Shown here one piece after another: positions 20,101-31,338 of a stretch of DNA of 64,000 nucleotides. A model generated the notes under the pieces. The model made no database searches. It was given only the letters and a program-made list of their open reading frames with translations, and was not told the origin of the DNA. Each line of letters starts with the position of its first letter. Positions within the stretch are counted from its first letter, which is position 1. Location of the stretch: the NCBI RefSeq assembly GCF_964019385.1, contig NC_088655.1:8654333-8718332 (forward strand). The letters run 5' to 3'. Both the position numbers and the translations under genes were made by a program. This DNA is from Sycon ciliatum (taxonomy: Eukaryota > Porifera > Calcarea > Leucosolenida > Sycettidae).

Positions 20101-22350
20101 GTACATGCCAGCAGTCACTTTGACTGGCGGGGTACCAGCGTACATGCCAGCAGTCGCTCTGACTGGCGGGGTACCAGCGTACATGCCAGCAGTCAATCTG
20201 ACTGGCGGGGTACCAGCGTACATGCCAGCAGTCACTCTGACTGACGGGGTACCAGCGTACATGCCAGTCACTCTGACTGACGGGGTACCAGCGTACATGC
20301 CAGTCACTCTGACTGGCGGTGTACCAGCGTACATGCCATCAGTCACTCTGACTGGCGGGGTACCAGCGTACATGCCAGCAGTCACTTTGACTGGCGGGGT
20401 ACCAGCGTACATGCCAGCAGTCACTTTGACTGGCGGGGTACCAGCGTACATGCCAGCAGTCACTCTGACTGGCGGGGTACCAGCGTATATGCCAGCCGTC
20501 ACTTTGACTGGCGGGGTACCAGCGTACATGCCAGCAATCACTTTGATTGGCGGGGTACCAGCGTACATGCCAGCAGTCACTCTAACTGGCGGGGTACCAG
20601 CGTACATGCCAGGAGTCACTTTGACTGGCTTGGTACCAGCGTACATGCCAGCAGTCACTTTGACTGGCTGGGTACCAGCGTGCATGCCAGCAGTCACTTT
20701 GACTGGCGGGGTACCAGCGTACATGCCAGCAGTCACTTTGACTGGCGAGGTACCAGCGTACATGCCAGCAGTCACTCTGACTGGCGGGGTGCCAGAGTAC
20801 ATGCCAGCAGTCACTGTGACTGGCGGGGTACCAGCGTACATGCAAGCAGTCAATCAGACTAACGGGGTACCAGCGCACATGCCACCAGTCACTCTGACTG
20901 GCGGGGTACCAGCGTACATGCCAGCAGTCACTTTGACTGGCGGGGTACCAGCGTACATGCCAGCAGTCATTTTAACTGGCGGGCACCAGCGTACATGCCA
21001 GCAGTCACTCTGACTGGCGGGGTACCAGCGTACGTGCCAGCAGTCACTCTGACTGGCGGGGTACCAGCGTACATGCCAGCAGTCACTTTGAATGGCGGGG
21101 TACCAGCGTACATGCCAGCAGTCACTGTGACTGGCGGGGTACCAGCGTACATGCCTGCAGTCAATCTGACTGGCGGGGTACCAGCGTACATGCCAGCAGT
21201 CACTCTGACTGGCGGGGTACTAGCGTACATGCCAGCAGTCACTTTGAATGGCGGGGTATCAGCGTACATGCCAGCAGTCACTTTGAATGGCGGGGTACCA
21301 GCGTACATGCCAGCAGTCACTGTGAATGGCGGGGTACCAGCGTACATGCCTGCAGTCAATCTGACTGGCGGGGTACCAGCGTAAATGCCAGCAGTCACTC
21401 TGACTGGCGGAGTACCAGCGTACATGCCAGCAGTCACTCTGACTGGCGGGGTACCAGCGTACATGCCAGCAGTCACTCTGACTGGCAGGGTACCAGCGTA
21501 CATGCCAGCAGTCACTTTGACTGGCGGGGTACCAGCGTACATGCCAGCAGTCACTTTGAATGGCGGGGTACCAGCGTACATGCAAGCAGTCCCTGTGACT
21601 GGCGGGGTACCACCGGTCATGCCTGCAGTCGATCTTACTGGCGGGGTACCAGCGTACAAGCCAGCAGTCACTCTGACTGGCGGGGTACCAGCGTACATGC
21701 CAGCAGTCACTTTGAATGGCGGGGTACCAGCGTACATGCCAGCAGTCACTCTGACTGGCGGGGTACCAGCGTACATGCCAGCAGTCACTCTGACTGGCGG
21801 GGTACCAGCGTACATGCCAGCAGTCACTGTGAGTGGCGGGGTACCAGCGTACATGCCAGCAGTCACTCTGACTGGCGGGGTACCAGCGTACATGCCAGCA
21901 GTCACTCTGACTGGCGGGGTACCAGCGCACATGCCTGCGGTCAATCAGACTGGCGGGGTACCAGCGTACATGCCAGCAGTCACTCTGACTGGCGGGGTAC
22001 CAGCGTACATGCCAGCAGTCACTTTGACTGGCGGGGTACCAGCGTACATGCCAGCAGTCACTCTGACTGGCGGGGTACTAGCGTACATGCCAGCAGTCAC
22101 TTTGATTGGCGGGTACCAGCGTACATGCCAGCAGTCACTTTGAATGGCGGGGTACCAGCGTACATGCCAGCAGTCACACTGACTGGCGGGGTACCAGTGT
22201 ACATGCCAGCAGTCACTCTGACTGGCTGGGTACCAGCGTACATGCCAGCAGTCACTCTGACTGGCGGGGTACCATCATACATGCCAGCAGTCACTCTGAC
22301 TGGCGGGGTACCAGCGTACATGCCAGCAGTCACTTTGACTGGCGGGGTCC
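17155..22350. repeat. 39-bp minisatellite array 1 (about 133 units)
   Basis: The unit reads about GTCACTCTGACTGGCGGGGT plus 19 further bases, 39 bp in all, with GGTACC in most units. Because 39 is a multiple of three, four of six frames stay open for long stretches: VTLTGGVPAYMPA and SDWRGTSVHASSH on plus, TAGMYAGTPPVRV and CWHVRWYPASQSD on minus. Longest frames are 547 residues on plus (17155-18798) and 482 on minus (17190-18638). A higher-order period of 2215 bp is visible, since variant patterns at 18752-19729 recur at 20967-21944. A few units are 3 bp short. I treat it as non-coding satellite; a repetitive secreted or structural protein cannot be excluded. Confidence 0.95.
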
Positions 22351-23639
22351 AAAAATTGGTACTCGAAGGTGTCGCTAAACACGCTAAATACGACTCGGAT
22401 TGCTGTTTTTTTTGTGAAAGGCTTAGTGCGCATCTGGGCACGCATGAACCGCAAGCGTACCGCGTCCACGCGCCAGTTGTGAACACAGCTTAAGATTTAA
22501 TTTATGGCCTCCTGCTTTGCTGCAATTGCGGCTGGGGTTGACGTCTTCACCAGGATTTGAGGCGGGCCCTTCAGTACTCAACAAAACGCTGAACAAGAAG
22601 CGTGTTCAAATTCAGGTGATGAAACTTTCTTTTCAAGCAATGGATGCCTGCAGGTGTCAGGCGATGACGTCATACTAGCATTTTTTACACTGGATTATAA
22701 TGAGCAGTAGCAGCAGCAGCAGCAGAGAGATAGGGTAAGCAGTTCAGCACCTTCTTTCCTTGACAAGCACTGCGCTCATGTTGTTGCTGTTTTCAGGCCT
22801 GCTACCTTCGCAGCAACATGCGCCACAGGTAGCGCATTTCAGGAATTTGAGAACACTTTGTTCTTGCAAAACTCAACTTCAGCATGCCAAATTCAAGAGA
22901 TATACCAGGATTCGTATCCCTTTGTTTGCAAAAAAATCACGGTTTGCGTCAGACTCGGCTAGAGGCCGAGTTTTCCGCATCCGCATGAACGCCACCAACC
23001 CTTCAAGGATCAAGGCGCATATGCAGCTCCTAAAGCGGTGGGAGGGAATGTGGGCCGATATGAACTACAGAAAAAAGATTCGCACTCTGGGCGAAATATT
23101 GCGGAACGCGAAGAATTTGTTTGATGCGGAAGAGAGCTCCAAGACCACAACGGCTTTCGTAACAATTGCGTGGGAAGGGTCATACCAATGTTCGAACCCA
23201 CAAATCAGTGATTTCGATAGCCTGACTAAGACAATCAAGTCACAAACATTGCGATGTGCGAAGCGACAATTGTAATGACAAGTCGGAAGTACCTATATTT
23301 TTTTATTCAAACTGATAGAAACGTCTTTGCAATACAAAACCCGCTCCCGATAATAAGATTTTTTAAGGGGGACATGTCCCCCAGACCCCCTCTTCCTCTT
23401 CGCCTCCTTTCGGTCATACAACTTTTTAGAACCTGGTAGCGCCCCAGCAAAGTGATCTGTCAGGGATTAGGACTGCCCTGAAAAGATAACAAAATGCAAA
23501 CCCCAACAGGACTGGAACCTGCGACCTTGCTTGTCATGAGCATAGCTCTAACTATCTAAGCTATGGCACTGTGCACAACCTAGAAAGCGCTGACAACTTT
23601 TTCACTAAAATTTCAGCTCAAAAAAACTTTCCTATCAAT
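22351..23639. repeat. Right flank of minisatellite (C segment), copy 1
   Basis: Closely similar to 43932-45217. Frames here keep partial openness in both copies, for example a segment with KIRTLGEILRNAKNLFDAEESS at 23067-23133, repeated at 44655-44730. A TTGCTGTTTTCAG acceptor-like site lies near 22783-22797. I do not recognise a protein; this may be an old exon carried by the macro-repeat. Confidence 0.7.
23495..23573 (-). repeat. tRNA-like sequence (C segment copy 1)
   Basis: On the minus strand, TAGCTTAGATAGTTAGAGC is a near-perfect tRNA D-arm/A box and AGGTTCCAGTCCTG a T-arm-like sequence at tRNA spacing. The putative acceptor ends do not pair and the loop base before the anticodon is atypical, so this is a tRNA-derived repeat or pseudogene. 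The copy at 45081-45159 has a better A box (TAGCTTAGATGGTTAGAGC). Confidence 0.6.
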
Positions 23640-24679
23640 TTTGTTTTTCTCGTGAATGGTCACCGTTTCCGGTTGAAAGAAGTCCTTTCTTTGGAATTTG
23701 ACGAAATTATTCATCCACTAATTTTCTCTGTTTGTAAAACACAAGGATTGAGAGTGAGTGGATATTGCAGCAGCCTAAATACCTTCGCGTTTGAATTGCC
23801 GTTGCTGCGCTTCACTATGAACAATACAGTACCATGCGGACAAATGTGAGCACACGACACGGAGTACTGTACATCAGCAGAAGCCTTTTCTAATAAATCG
23901 TTACGGGTTAGGGCTGGCTGCTGTACTAGTACTAGAACTCCGCGCACACCTTCAGTGAAATGTTGGGGACTGAATGGGAGAATCTTACCTGACTTCAAGC
24001 CGATTGGCAGGTAACGAACAAAAGCGCTGAACTTCCGCAACCGGATTGCGACGGAGCGTCACTCAAACTCCCAGAAAATAACAATAATGAAGGGCCGCAA
24101 GCAGAACACGCATCCGCCCAGAACACCTACAGACGGCAACGAGCAAGAAAAAAACGATTCCGCATTCAACTGAAGCGCGGACGGTGCAGCAGTCCAAGAT
24201 CCTCCCTACACGTTCGCTGCACGCTCCAGCGGCCAGAGCTCTGTGGCTTCATTCATCTGTCTGATGTGGCAAAAGTTGTAGATTTACGCGTAGATTATGT
24301 ACATGACTGTACAACATGACATCAGATTCTACTGCCTGCTCCACACTACAAAAGTACAGTGCTACTCGTGTACATCCATATGTAGGTCTACATAATCATT
24401 GCGGGCCGATCTTTCTGCTGACCCTCTCACACCAACTCCGAAATGAAGCCGACAGTCTGTGTCGCCAGAGCCGAGGCGGACTAGCTGTTCAAGTGTCATC
24501 ACATGCAACAGTGCTAGTGAGCGATGTCGCCTGTACTAAAGAGTATGTAGACCCTACAATAGGCCTGTCTGTTCACCCACTTACACGTCACGTGGTACAC
24601 AGCCGGGCTAGATCGTAGTACTAGTAGAATCAAGGCAGTGCAAAGGAAATGAGATCCTTTTTTTACAGGCAGTAGCTAC

Positions 24680-24719
24680 CATGGAGTAGTAAAATACGTA
24701 TGTATTTTACTACTCCATG
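24680..24719. mobile_element. 40-bp hAT-like micro-element, copy 1
   Basis: An almost perfect palindrome of 40 bp (ends CATGGAGTAGT and ACTACTCCATG), flanked by an exact 8-bp duplication GTAGCTAC (24672-24679 and 24720-24727). The third A block at about 47565 has a single AGTAGCTAC and no insert. It consists of little more than its two terminal repeats. Confidence 0.85.
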
Positions 24720-24806
24720 GTAGCTACAGCCAAGGCCAAAGGCAAAGGCGTAAAAAGGCTGGCGGCATCCACAGCAGCACTCTACACAACACATCATCAT
24801 CATGCA

Positions 24807-25013
24807 TGTACTGTCGTGGACATGGAAATCCGGTCGCACGTCTAGCGGCCCCAGGGCGCTGGCCATGCAGCCATGGCATGCTTTATTACGCGCTGCTGCT
24901 GGTCGCATCGTTTCAACAATAACATGTGCGCTGCATGCAACGACGACGTTCTGTACGCGCTGAGGGCTCCGGCCCTGGTCAATGGACTGGATTTCCATGT
25001 CCGCGCCAGAACA
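24807..25013. mobile_element. 201-bp-type element, copy 1
   Basis: Homologue of 12488-12688. The left end TGTACTGTCG is intact; the right end is slightly diverged. Confidence 0.5.
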
Positions 25014-25608
25014 TTGCAGTCATTCATCCTGAGCCGCTCGCTTTCTTTTTTTAATTTCGGCCAGTCGGCTACATTATTGTCTTGGGGGTTTGACAATGGG
25101 AAGTAGCCATGTAGGGGCGTGAGCCTGCCTTTCGCCACCGGAAGAGGACCCACACCTTGCTCTGGTGAGCTGCGTCGCGTTTTGATCATGCTGACTGAGG
25201 CTACTCCTTTCCACAGTTCGGCCTCCACTAAGGCCGCGGTCACACATGAAAAGTTTGCAACGCTTTTAAGGCTGCATTCACACCCGGTACAAAAATTCGC
25301 GTTTACATGACTGTACAAACCACTTGCAACGCCTGTGCATTCACACAGTCAAATGCAGTGCATGTCAAACACGTAAAAAGTGACCCGCGTGACCCATGGC
25401 GAAGAGCGGGAATTTTGATTTCTGCATGAGCTGAGCGCACTTGTTCCGTGCGGCACTTGGCTCAATATTTCAAAATTCCTATTTCTTGGTCCGCTAGTAT
25501 GATCTCGGTGGAACGCCTTCACAACTGGTGTATTCCTCTGAGTGTGCTGGAGTTGTGAACCCTAGCGGCCGTGTATATCATTTCCTGTTTCCTGATCACC
25601 TCCGGATA

Positions 25609-25851
25609 CTGTATAGCAGGAAATTTTCGGACGGAAATATTTTCGGACAAAGCCGAATTTCGACCTTTCGTACGGATTTTATTTTCGTACAGTGCTGCAT
25701 GCTAAATGCACGTGTTCGCAAGCAGTACCCATGTATAGTGTACATAATTTCACATGAACAAATTTTAGTACGGAATTAATTTTAGTACAAAAGAGGCCGT
25801 GTACGAAATCGTACGAAAATAAATTCCGTCCGAAAATTTCCTGCTATACAG
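25609..25851. mobile_element. TA-target MITE with empty site in copy 0
   Basis: The ends CTGTATAGCAGGAAATTTTC and their inverse form terminal repeats of about 28 bp, flanked by TA at 25607-25608 and 25852-25853. The homologous place in copy 0 (about 14205-14215) reads CCGGATAGCTGC with a single TA. It is 243 bp and non-coding; a Tc1/mariner-like target is inferred from the TA. Confidence 0.9.
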
Positions 25852-26239
25852 TAGCTGCTTTGCGCACAGATTCAGCTCATCTGCAATGCTCTTCTCGGCA
25901 ACAGCTCTTTTAATCATAGTTCCATTTTCTCGCTGGTATTTTCCCCATAGTTCTATCAGCCGTAGCTCCACCTTGGCAGAAAAGACCACTCGAGGCATGG
26001 TACCGGATTCTCCAAAAACTAACAAAAACTCTGCGTATTCGACACACCAAACCACTCGTTTCGTCTTGCCTGAAAACTAAAAGCCGAAATCCGCTTTCAA
26101 AGCCGCCTTCAAAGTCGCTCCGGGATGGCTTCGAACGTTGATGTGATATTTCACTTTTCGCGCATGTTTCCATGCCCACTTCAAAGACCATGATGCTTGT
26201 AAGTTGTATGCGGTTTTGTGCCGTGTGTAGGCCGCGGTC

Positions 26240-27325
26240 ACACATGAAAAGCGTAACTACCGCAGCCGCTTTGGCGGAACACACGATGCAGCGGTCACAC
26301 ATGAAAAGCGTAACAACGGCAGCCGCTTTGGCGGAACACACGATGCAGCGGTCACACATGAAAATCGTAACTACCGCAGCCGCTTTGGCGGAACACACGA
26401 TGCAGCGGTCACACATGAAAATCGTAACTACCGCAGCCGCTTTGGCGGAACACACGATACAGCGGTCACACATGAAAATCGTAACTACCGCAGCCGCTTT
26501 GGCGGAACACACGATGCAGCGGTCACACATGAAAATCGTAACTACCGCAGCCGCTTTGGCGGAACACACGATGCAGCGGTCACACATGAAAAGCGTAACT
26601 ACGGCAGCCGCTTTGGCGGAACACACGATGCAGCGGTCACACATGAAAATCGTAACTACCGCAGCCGCTTTGGCGGAACACACGATGCAGCGGTCACACA
26701 TGAAAATCGTAACTACGGCAGCCGCTTTGGCGGAACACACGATGCAGCGGTCACACATGAAAATCGTAACTACGGCAGCCGCTTTGGCGGAACACACGAT
26801 GCAGCGGTCACACATGAAAATCGTAACTACGGCAGCCGCTTTGGCGGAACACACGATGCAGCGGTCACACATGAAAATCGTAACTACGGCAGCCGCTTTG
26901 GCGGAACACACGATGCAGCGGTCACACATGAAAATCGTAACTACCGCAGCCGCTTTGGCGGAACACACGATGCAGCGGTCACACATGAAAAGCGTAACTA
27001 CGGCAGCCGCTTTGGCGGAACACACGATGCAGCGGTCACACATGAAAATCGTAACTACCGCAGCCGCTTTGGCGGAACACACGATGCAGCGGTCACACAT
27101 GAAAATCGTAACTACCGCAGCCGCTTTGGCGGAACACACAATGCAGCGGTCACACATGAAAATCGTAACTACCGCAGCCGCTTTGGCGGAACACACGATA
27201 CAGCGGTCACACATGAAAATCGTAACTACCGCAGCCGCTTTGGCGGAACACACGATACAGCGGTCACACATGAAAAGCGTAACTACGGCAGCCGCTTTGG
27301 CGGAACACACGATACAGCGGCCACA
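26240..27325. repeat. 57-bp minisatellite, about 19 units
   Basis: The unit contains GCGGTCACACATGAAAATCG and GCCGCTTTGGCGGAACACAC. With 57 bp (19 codons) it gives open frames on both strands: MKIVTTAAALAEHTMQRSH on plus, CDRCIVCSAKAAAVVTIFM on minus. Single copies exist at 14568-14632, about 37390-37440 and about 49250-49300, so the array is a local expansion of a transposon end. Confidence 0.95.
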
Positions 27326-27356
27326 CATACATGGTAAACTACTGTGCTCCTCAATA

Positions 27357-28678
27357 GACCAATCCCGAAAAGATTGTCTGGGTTCGAAAGGGGGCATGTC
27401 AACTGAGAGTACACTGTACAACACATACATGGCACTACCTGATCAGCATGCGGCACAGGACGTGTTTGATAGTTCGCGTGTGAATGCGAGGGTAAGTACA
27501 CGACTTTCTCGTTAGTTGCATGCAAGAGAGACGATGCGACAGAAAGCGAAGCCCTTTGTAGTTTTCTCTCTCGCACTGGTAATGGTCTGCTGTTGGAGTT
27601 GAAATGCTAAGACATAATCCTTGTTTCGCTCTTCTGTGTAGTGTGAAGAGGTCAACGAACATGTAGAGCTCACTTTGATGAAGTAGGCAAGGCTGTGAGC
27701 GCTGTGGCTCAAAGCGATAGGCCCTAAATCTTACGAGATATTTCGAGTGCTATTATTTGTTGCGAGCGCTTCGTCTTCGATGAGTCCTGCCTCTTTCCTG
27801 GCAGCTGCCCTCCTATAGGACCAACCACGAAGTGACTGTACTCATCTGCAGCCGATCAATGTTATATTGCACAAGAAGATATCGTTTTCGCCAAGCCAGT
27901 GCCCAGCCAAAGACCATCGCCGTGTCACACCGTCGGAACGAGTTCATGATGAGAAACATTATTCGCGCGAGCGTGATGAAGAAATATTTCGAAAGACAAC
28001 ATAGTCTTTACCCCCGGGACGACAACTATGTGCACGTCCTGCAAGGGGAGAATGTCACCAGCGACATCAACGAAGACGACGGCAGTATTTCGGAAACCTG
28101 GAGGCAGCGGAGGTCGTCAAGCTCCTCCGCGACCCGGTACATGTACAGTATGTGACATGTCGACACGAGCGTGCGGAAACACAGCATACACTGTAGTAAT
28201 GTTGCGAGAGTTTGCGGAAGGAGTCCAAGTCGGGAAATCCATCAGCTCCAAAAGCTACCTGTAGGTGGGCGATGAGACTCCAGCTTCAGACTACAACAGT
28301 CAGGACTTGTAAATAGTTGAACTTTGTGAAGCATCAGATCGAGAAGTTAGCTGAAATCGTAGCTGTTGCAGTATGTCGGCGCTATGTAGCTTGCATTTTT
28401 TACGGAGAGTCGATCGCCACGCGAATGTTTCTCTCCTCACCGAGAGCTATCTGGCCTCCAAACTCCGTCAGGGTCTGCCTAAGGTACCGAAGGTCCTTTG
28501 ACTAGCTGCTGGCAGGACTCCATCAAATCCTTTAGCTTCAGCTCGGCGAGCAAAAGTCTCTCTCTCCTCCGCCATGAGCTGACACACACAAACTGAATAC
28601 AAAACGATGCACTTCACACGTGCTGGCTTGCACGCGTGCCCCCTTTCACGAACCCAGACAATCTTTTCGGGATTGGTC
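27357..28678. mobile_element. 1.3-kb DNA element with 45-bp inverted ends
   Basis: The ends GACCAATCCCGAAAAGATTG and their inverse match over about 45 bp apart from a 2-base gap, with TA at both borders. The inverted relative near 49040 lacks the insertion. The interior has a short plus-strand frame (27832-28155, 107 residues, basic, unrecognised) but no clear transposase. Confidence 0.78.
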
Positions 28679-28892
28679 TATTATAGCTCAACGCTCCGCT
28701 TTGGTGGAGGGAATGCAAATGCAGCATGTCCTATGAAATTTTAGATGTTCTTGTCCGAGTTTAAGCGACCTTTGCTTGTACAAGTAGAGCTATCGTGGAT
28801 CGCTGACAGCCTGCTGAATGTCTCCTGTCAAGTGCACCCGTGGATTTGGGGCACATTCACTGCGGCCCAGTACGGGTGTATTTGAATTATTA

Positions 28893-29251
28893 GAGAGGTT
28901 AAGTTACACGTTTTTTGCCCTTTTTCAAAACGCGGTGCAAATCTCACGTTACGTGTAATTTTTAGAGGTTAAGTTACACGTGTGACGTGACGTGAAATTT
29001 TGCCTGGCAGGATTCGGGTTTAGTTCGCACAAATATCAAATCTTCCAACAAACTCGATAAATCTCGATAAAATTCCGGAAACTCGCACAAATTCGGTCGG
29101 CATAACCAAGCGAAACTTCCAAAACTCACGTCATGAACTTACGTGCGGGACAGTCAACTCACGTAAAACACGTCAAATTTTACGTGAGTTTTTTCACTTT
29201 TTGACGTAAAAGTTCACGGACGTAAGACTTTTACGTGAAACTTAACCTCTC
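28893..29251. mobile_element. 0.36-kb MITE (GAGAGGTTAAG ends)
   Basis: Inverted ends GAGAGGTTAAGTT and AACTTAACCTCTC (one internal mismatch) are bordered by TA. The inside repeats the word TTACGTGA in several orientations. The relative at about 48830-48845 lacks it. Non-coding. Confidence 0.78.
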
Positions 29252-29685
29252 TAGTAGTTTAATTTACATCAATATCAAAATGTATTATAGTTGTATAGCA
29301 GGCAGTCGTTGCCACCTCCATGATCCATCATCGACCCAGCGACTGCGTGGATGCCGGCAGTTGCAGTGAGGTTGTGGCAGAGTACTCTACTACTCCCTGG
29401 TTGCAGTCCTAGTGTTGCATACTAGTCTCTGGTGGACGTATTGCTTGGAGAGAGAAGGAGGGAGTTCGAGATCGTCCGCGATCGGGGCCAATGAGTTGGG
29501 AGAGAGATTCCCTCACCAACTATCCACTCATAACGATGCAGTATGGTTTGCGAGATCTTCAGAACGTACAGTTCATTGGCAAAGAAGGACCATATGAAAA
29601 CTGAATACCAAACGGCAACCAAACAACACCAGAACTCAGTGCAGAAGTAGAACACCAAACTCCAAAGCCATCACCATGCAGGTTT

Positions 29686-31053
29686 CTGTCCCGGGGAAAA
29701 TTGCGGAAAAAATCGCAAAAAACGCGGGAAAAAACGCGGCATAATATGGCATAATTTGCGGTGAATTTGCGGTAAATATGCGGTAAATATGCGGTGAATA
29801 ATATTGATGTGCGGCAATTTTCAGTGAGTATGTAGTGAAATCAATCAGTTACAAGTCTCATGGTGTAAGCACTCGTCATATTTGAGTAAAAAGCCGCCAC
29901 GATGAGACGTTGCTGACCGAACAGTACACTGTGTGTAGGCCTCAGCGAGTAATGCTAGTTATTTCAGCTCAAAATGCTTTTAGCATTGCTAGTTATTCGG
30001 TCATATAATGCTCGTTAGAATGCTAATTTGGACTTGTAATGCTAGTTGAAAAGGCAATGTGAACCACTGATATGGCATTGTGTCATAATGTAAGTCCCAC
30101 TGCACGGAAAACTGCTATTGGAAGTACCTAGTACTTTGAAAGTAGATGATAATGGTGATGCTATTTCAAAATGATGTGGAACTGAAGTTGCTATCATGAA
30201 CTAGCAGTGAATAACAGTAAATCAGAACCCTACGTCGACAGTCTTCAAAGTACTTTGAGGCTGCATACGGAATGCTATTTTGGAAATTTAGTATATTGTG
30301 TGGTATGAAAAAGTACAATAAAAGTCAACGTATCACTTCGTGGAATGAGTCAATCAGCACAGTGGGCAACTAGTGCATGAGTATAGGTAATCAGTCCAGA
30401 CACCAAGACTTGGTGATTCATTGCAGCAATCCATTAGCAACACAATGGGGCATAATACTGGCACCCAGTGAACACACTGTCACAATAGTAGGAATGATAC
30501 TAACCCTCGATATGCTTGCTCCTTTGGCTTTGGGCAGTCGTGCGCATGCCTCACCGGGCTGATCCTCCACCTCTGCCTCGTTCTCGTCTTCCTCATTATC
30601 CTCCTCTTTCTCGTACTCATCTTCCTCACTCTCTTCCTCCGAAGAATCAGAGACTTCCAACACGTTTCCATTTGATGTACTCATGGTGCCAGCAAGCCAG
30701 CACTGCATGACTCTGTGAATAGGAAAGACAAGGTTTCTTTCCGTTTCCCATGATGGCATCAACGTGGTACGTTTTATTCAGTAATGCACACTCATGAAGT
30801 GAGAAAATGACACTTTTGGGCGCTAATGCTTGCTTTGGCTCCAAATCTGGGTACAATGCTGGAGCATTGCTAGTTCTCAAAACGATGCTCGTAATGCCAG
30901 TTACAATGCTAGCATTACCCGCCGAGGCCTAACTGTGTGTACGTGTAGTGCAACAAAAAAGTTCAAAAAATGCTGGAAAATCGCGGAAACGCGGTCTTTT
31001 TAAAAACGCGGGAAAAAACGCGGCCGCGGAATCGCAATTTTCCCCGGGGACAG
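29686..31053. mobile_element. CTGTCCC-ended element with 6-bp duplication
   Basis: The ends CTGTCCCGGGGAAAATTGCG and their inverse are flanked by AGGTTT on both sides (29680-29685, 31054-31059); the relative at 48265-48275 has the unoccupied sequence. It carries the hAT element 29936-30931. A smaller member of the family is at 37008-37391, also with a 6-bp duplication. No transposase was seen, and the superfamily is unknown to me. Confidence 0.82.
29936..30931. mobile_element. 1.0-kb hAT element nested in the CTGTCCC element
   Basis: The ends TAGGCCTC and GAGGCCTA, extended by GCTAGTTATT/GCATTACC-type inverted sequence, are flanked by the exact 8-bp duplication ACTGTGTG (29928-29935, 30932-30939). 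The interior repeats AATGCTAG words and has one minus-strand frame (30418-30762, 114 residues) with a long glutamate-rich stretch. No hAT transposase core is present. Confidence 0.88.
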
Positions 31054-31156
31054 AGGTTTCGCCAAAGCGGATCTGCGAGAGCGGAGGTTCCGCTCGCATT
31101 TTTTGGCGTAGCGAAATCCAAACTGTCCGCCAAAAAAAGACTGCATGTGTGACCGG

Positions 31157-31176
31157 GGGGGGGGGGGGGGGGGAAA
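31157..31176. repeat. Poly-G run
   Basis: About 20 consecutive G lie between the GGTCACAC transposon end and the long-inverted-repeat element. Similar G runs occur at about 35568-35582, 41759-41777, 43637-43656 and 49179-49198; they may be sequencing- or assembly-sensitive. Confidence 0.9.
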
Positions 31177-31338
31177 GGGAAACTGAACGCCAAAAAGAAG
31201 TATGGCTTATCCGAAGGGGAATTGGGCACTGATTCCGATGAGCTATGTCTCGAGCCGATCAGAGAAGAGGAACCGCGTCAAATTTCAAAAATAACACCTT
31301 CCATATTTGGAAATTGGGCTTGATGACGTGCGAATTGC

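Larger units (their letters stand above)
23640..26225. repeat. Macro-repeat A block and tail, copy 1
   Basis: Homologous to 11186-14560 but without the foldback element (empty TTAA at 25266-25269) and with an extra MITE at 25609-25851. It includes the conserved frame ending PCGQM (to 23849) and the 201-bp element at about 24807-25013. No gene is established. Confidence 0.85.
26226..31160. mobile_element. GGTCACAC-ended DNA transposon swollen by nested insertions
   Basis: The left end GGCCGCGGTCACACATG and the right end CATGTGTGACCGG are inverted. A compact relative in opposite orientation lies at 48092-49166 (about 1.07 kb). Compared with it, this copy has an expansion of a 57-bp unit (26240-27325), a 1.3-kb element (27357-28678), a 0.36-kb MITE (28893-29251) and a 1.37-kb element (29686-31053) that itself contains a 1.0-kb hAT element. 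No transposase was recognised. Confidence 0.7.

Noticed and set aside
17155-22350. Repetitive mucin- or silk-like protein gene
   Set aside because: No signal peptide, defined start, or non-repetitive ends with clear splice sites; four frames are equally open. Kept as a testable finding rather than a gene call.
23495-23573. Functional tRNA gene on the minus strand
   Set aside because: A and B boxes are present but acceptor ends do not pair and the anticodon loop is atypical; it is duplicated as part of the macro-repeat.
26172-27515. 447- and 506-residue frames on opposite strands
   Set aside because: Both are by-products of a 57-bp tandem repeat whose length is a multiple of three; single-copy versions show no gene.
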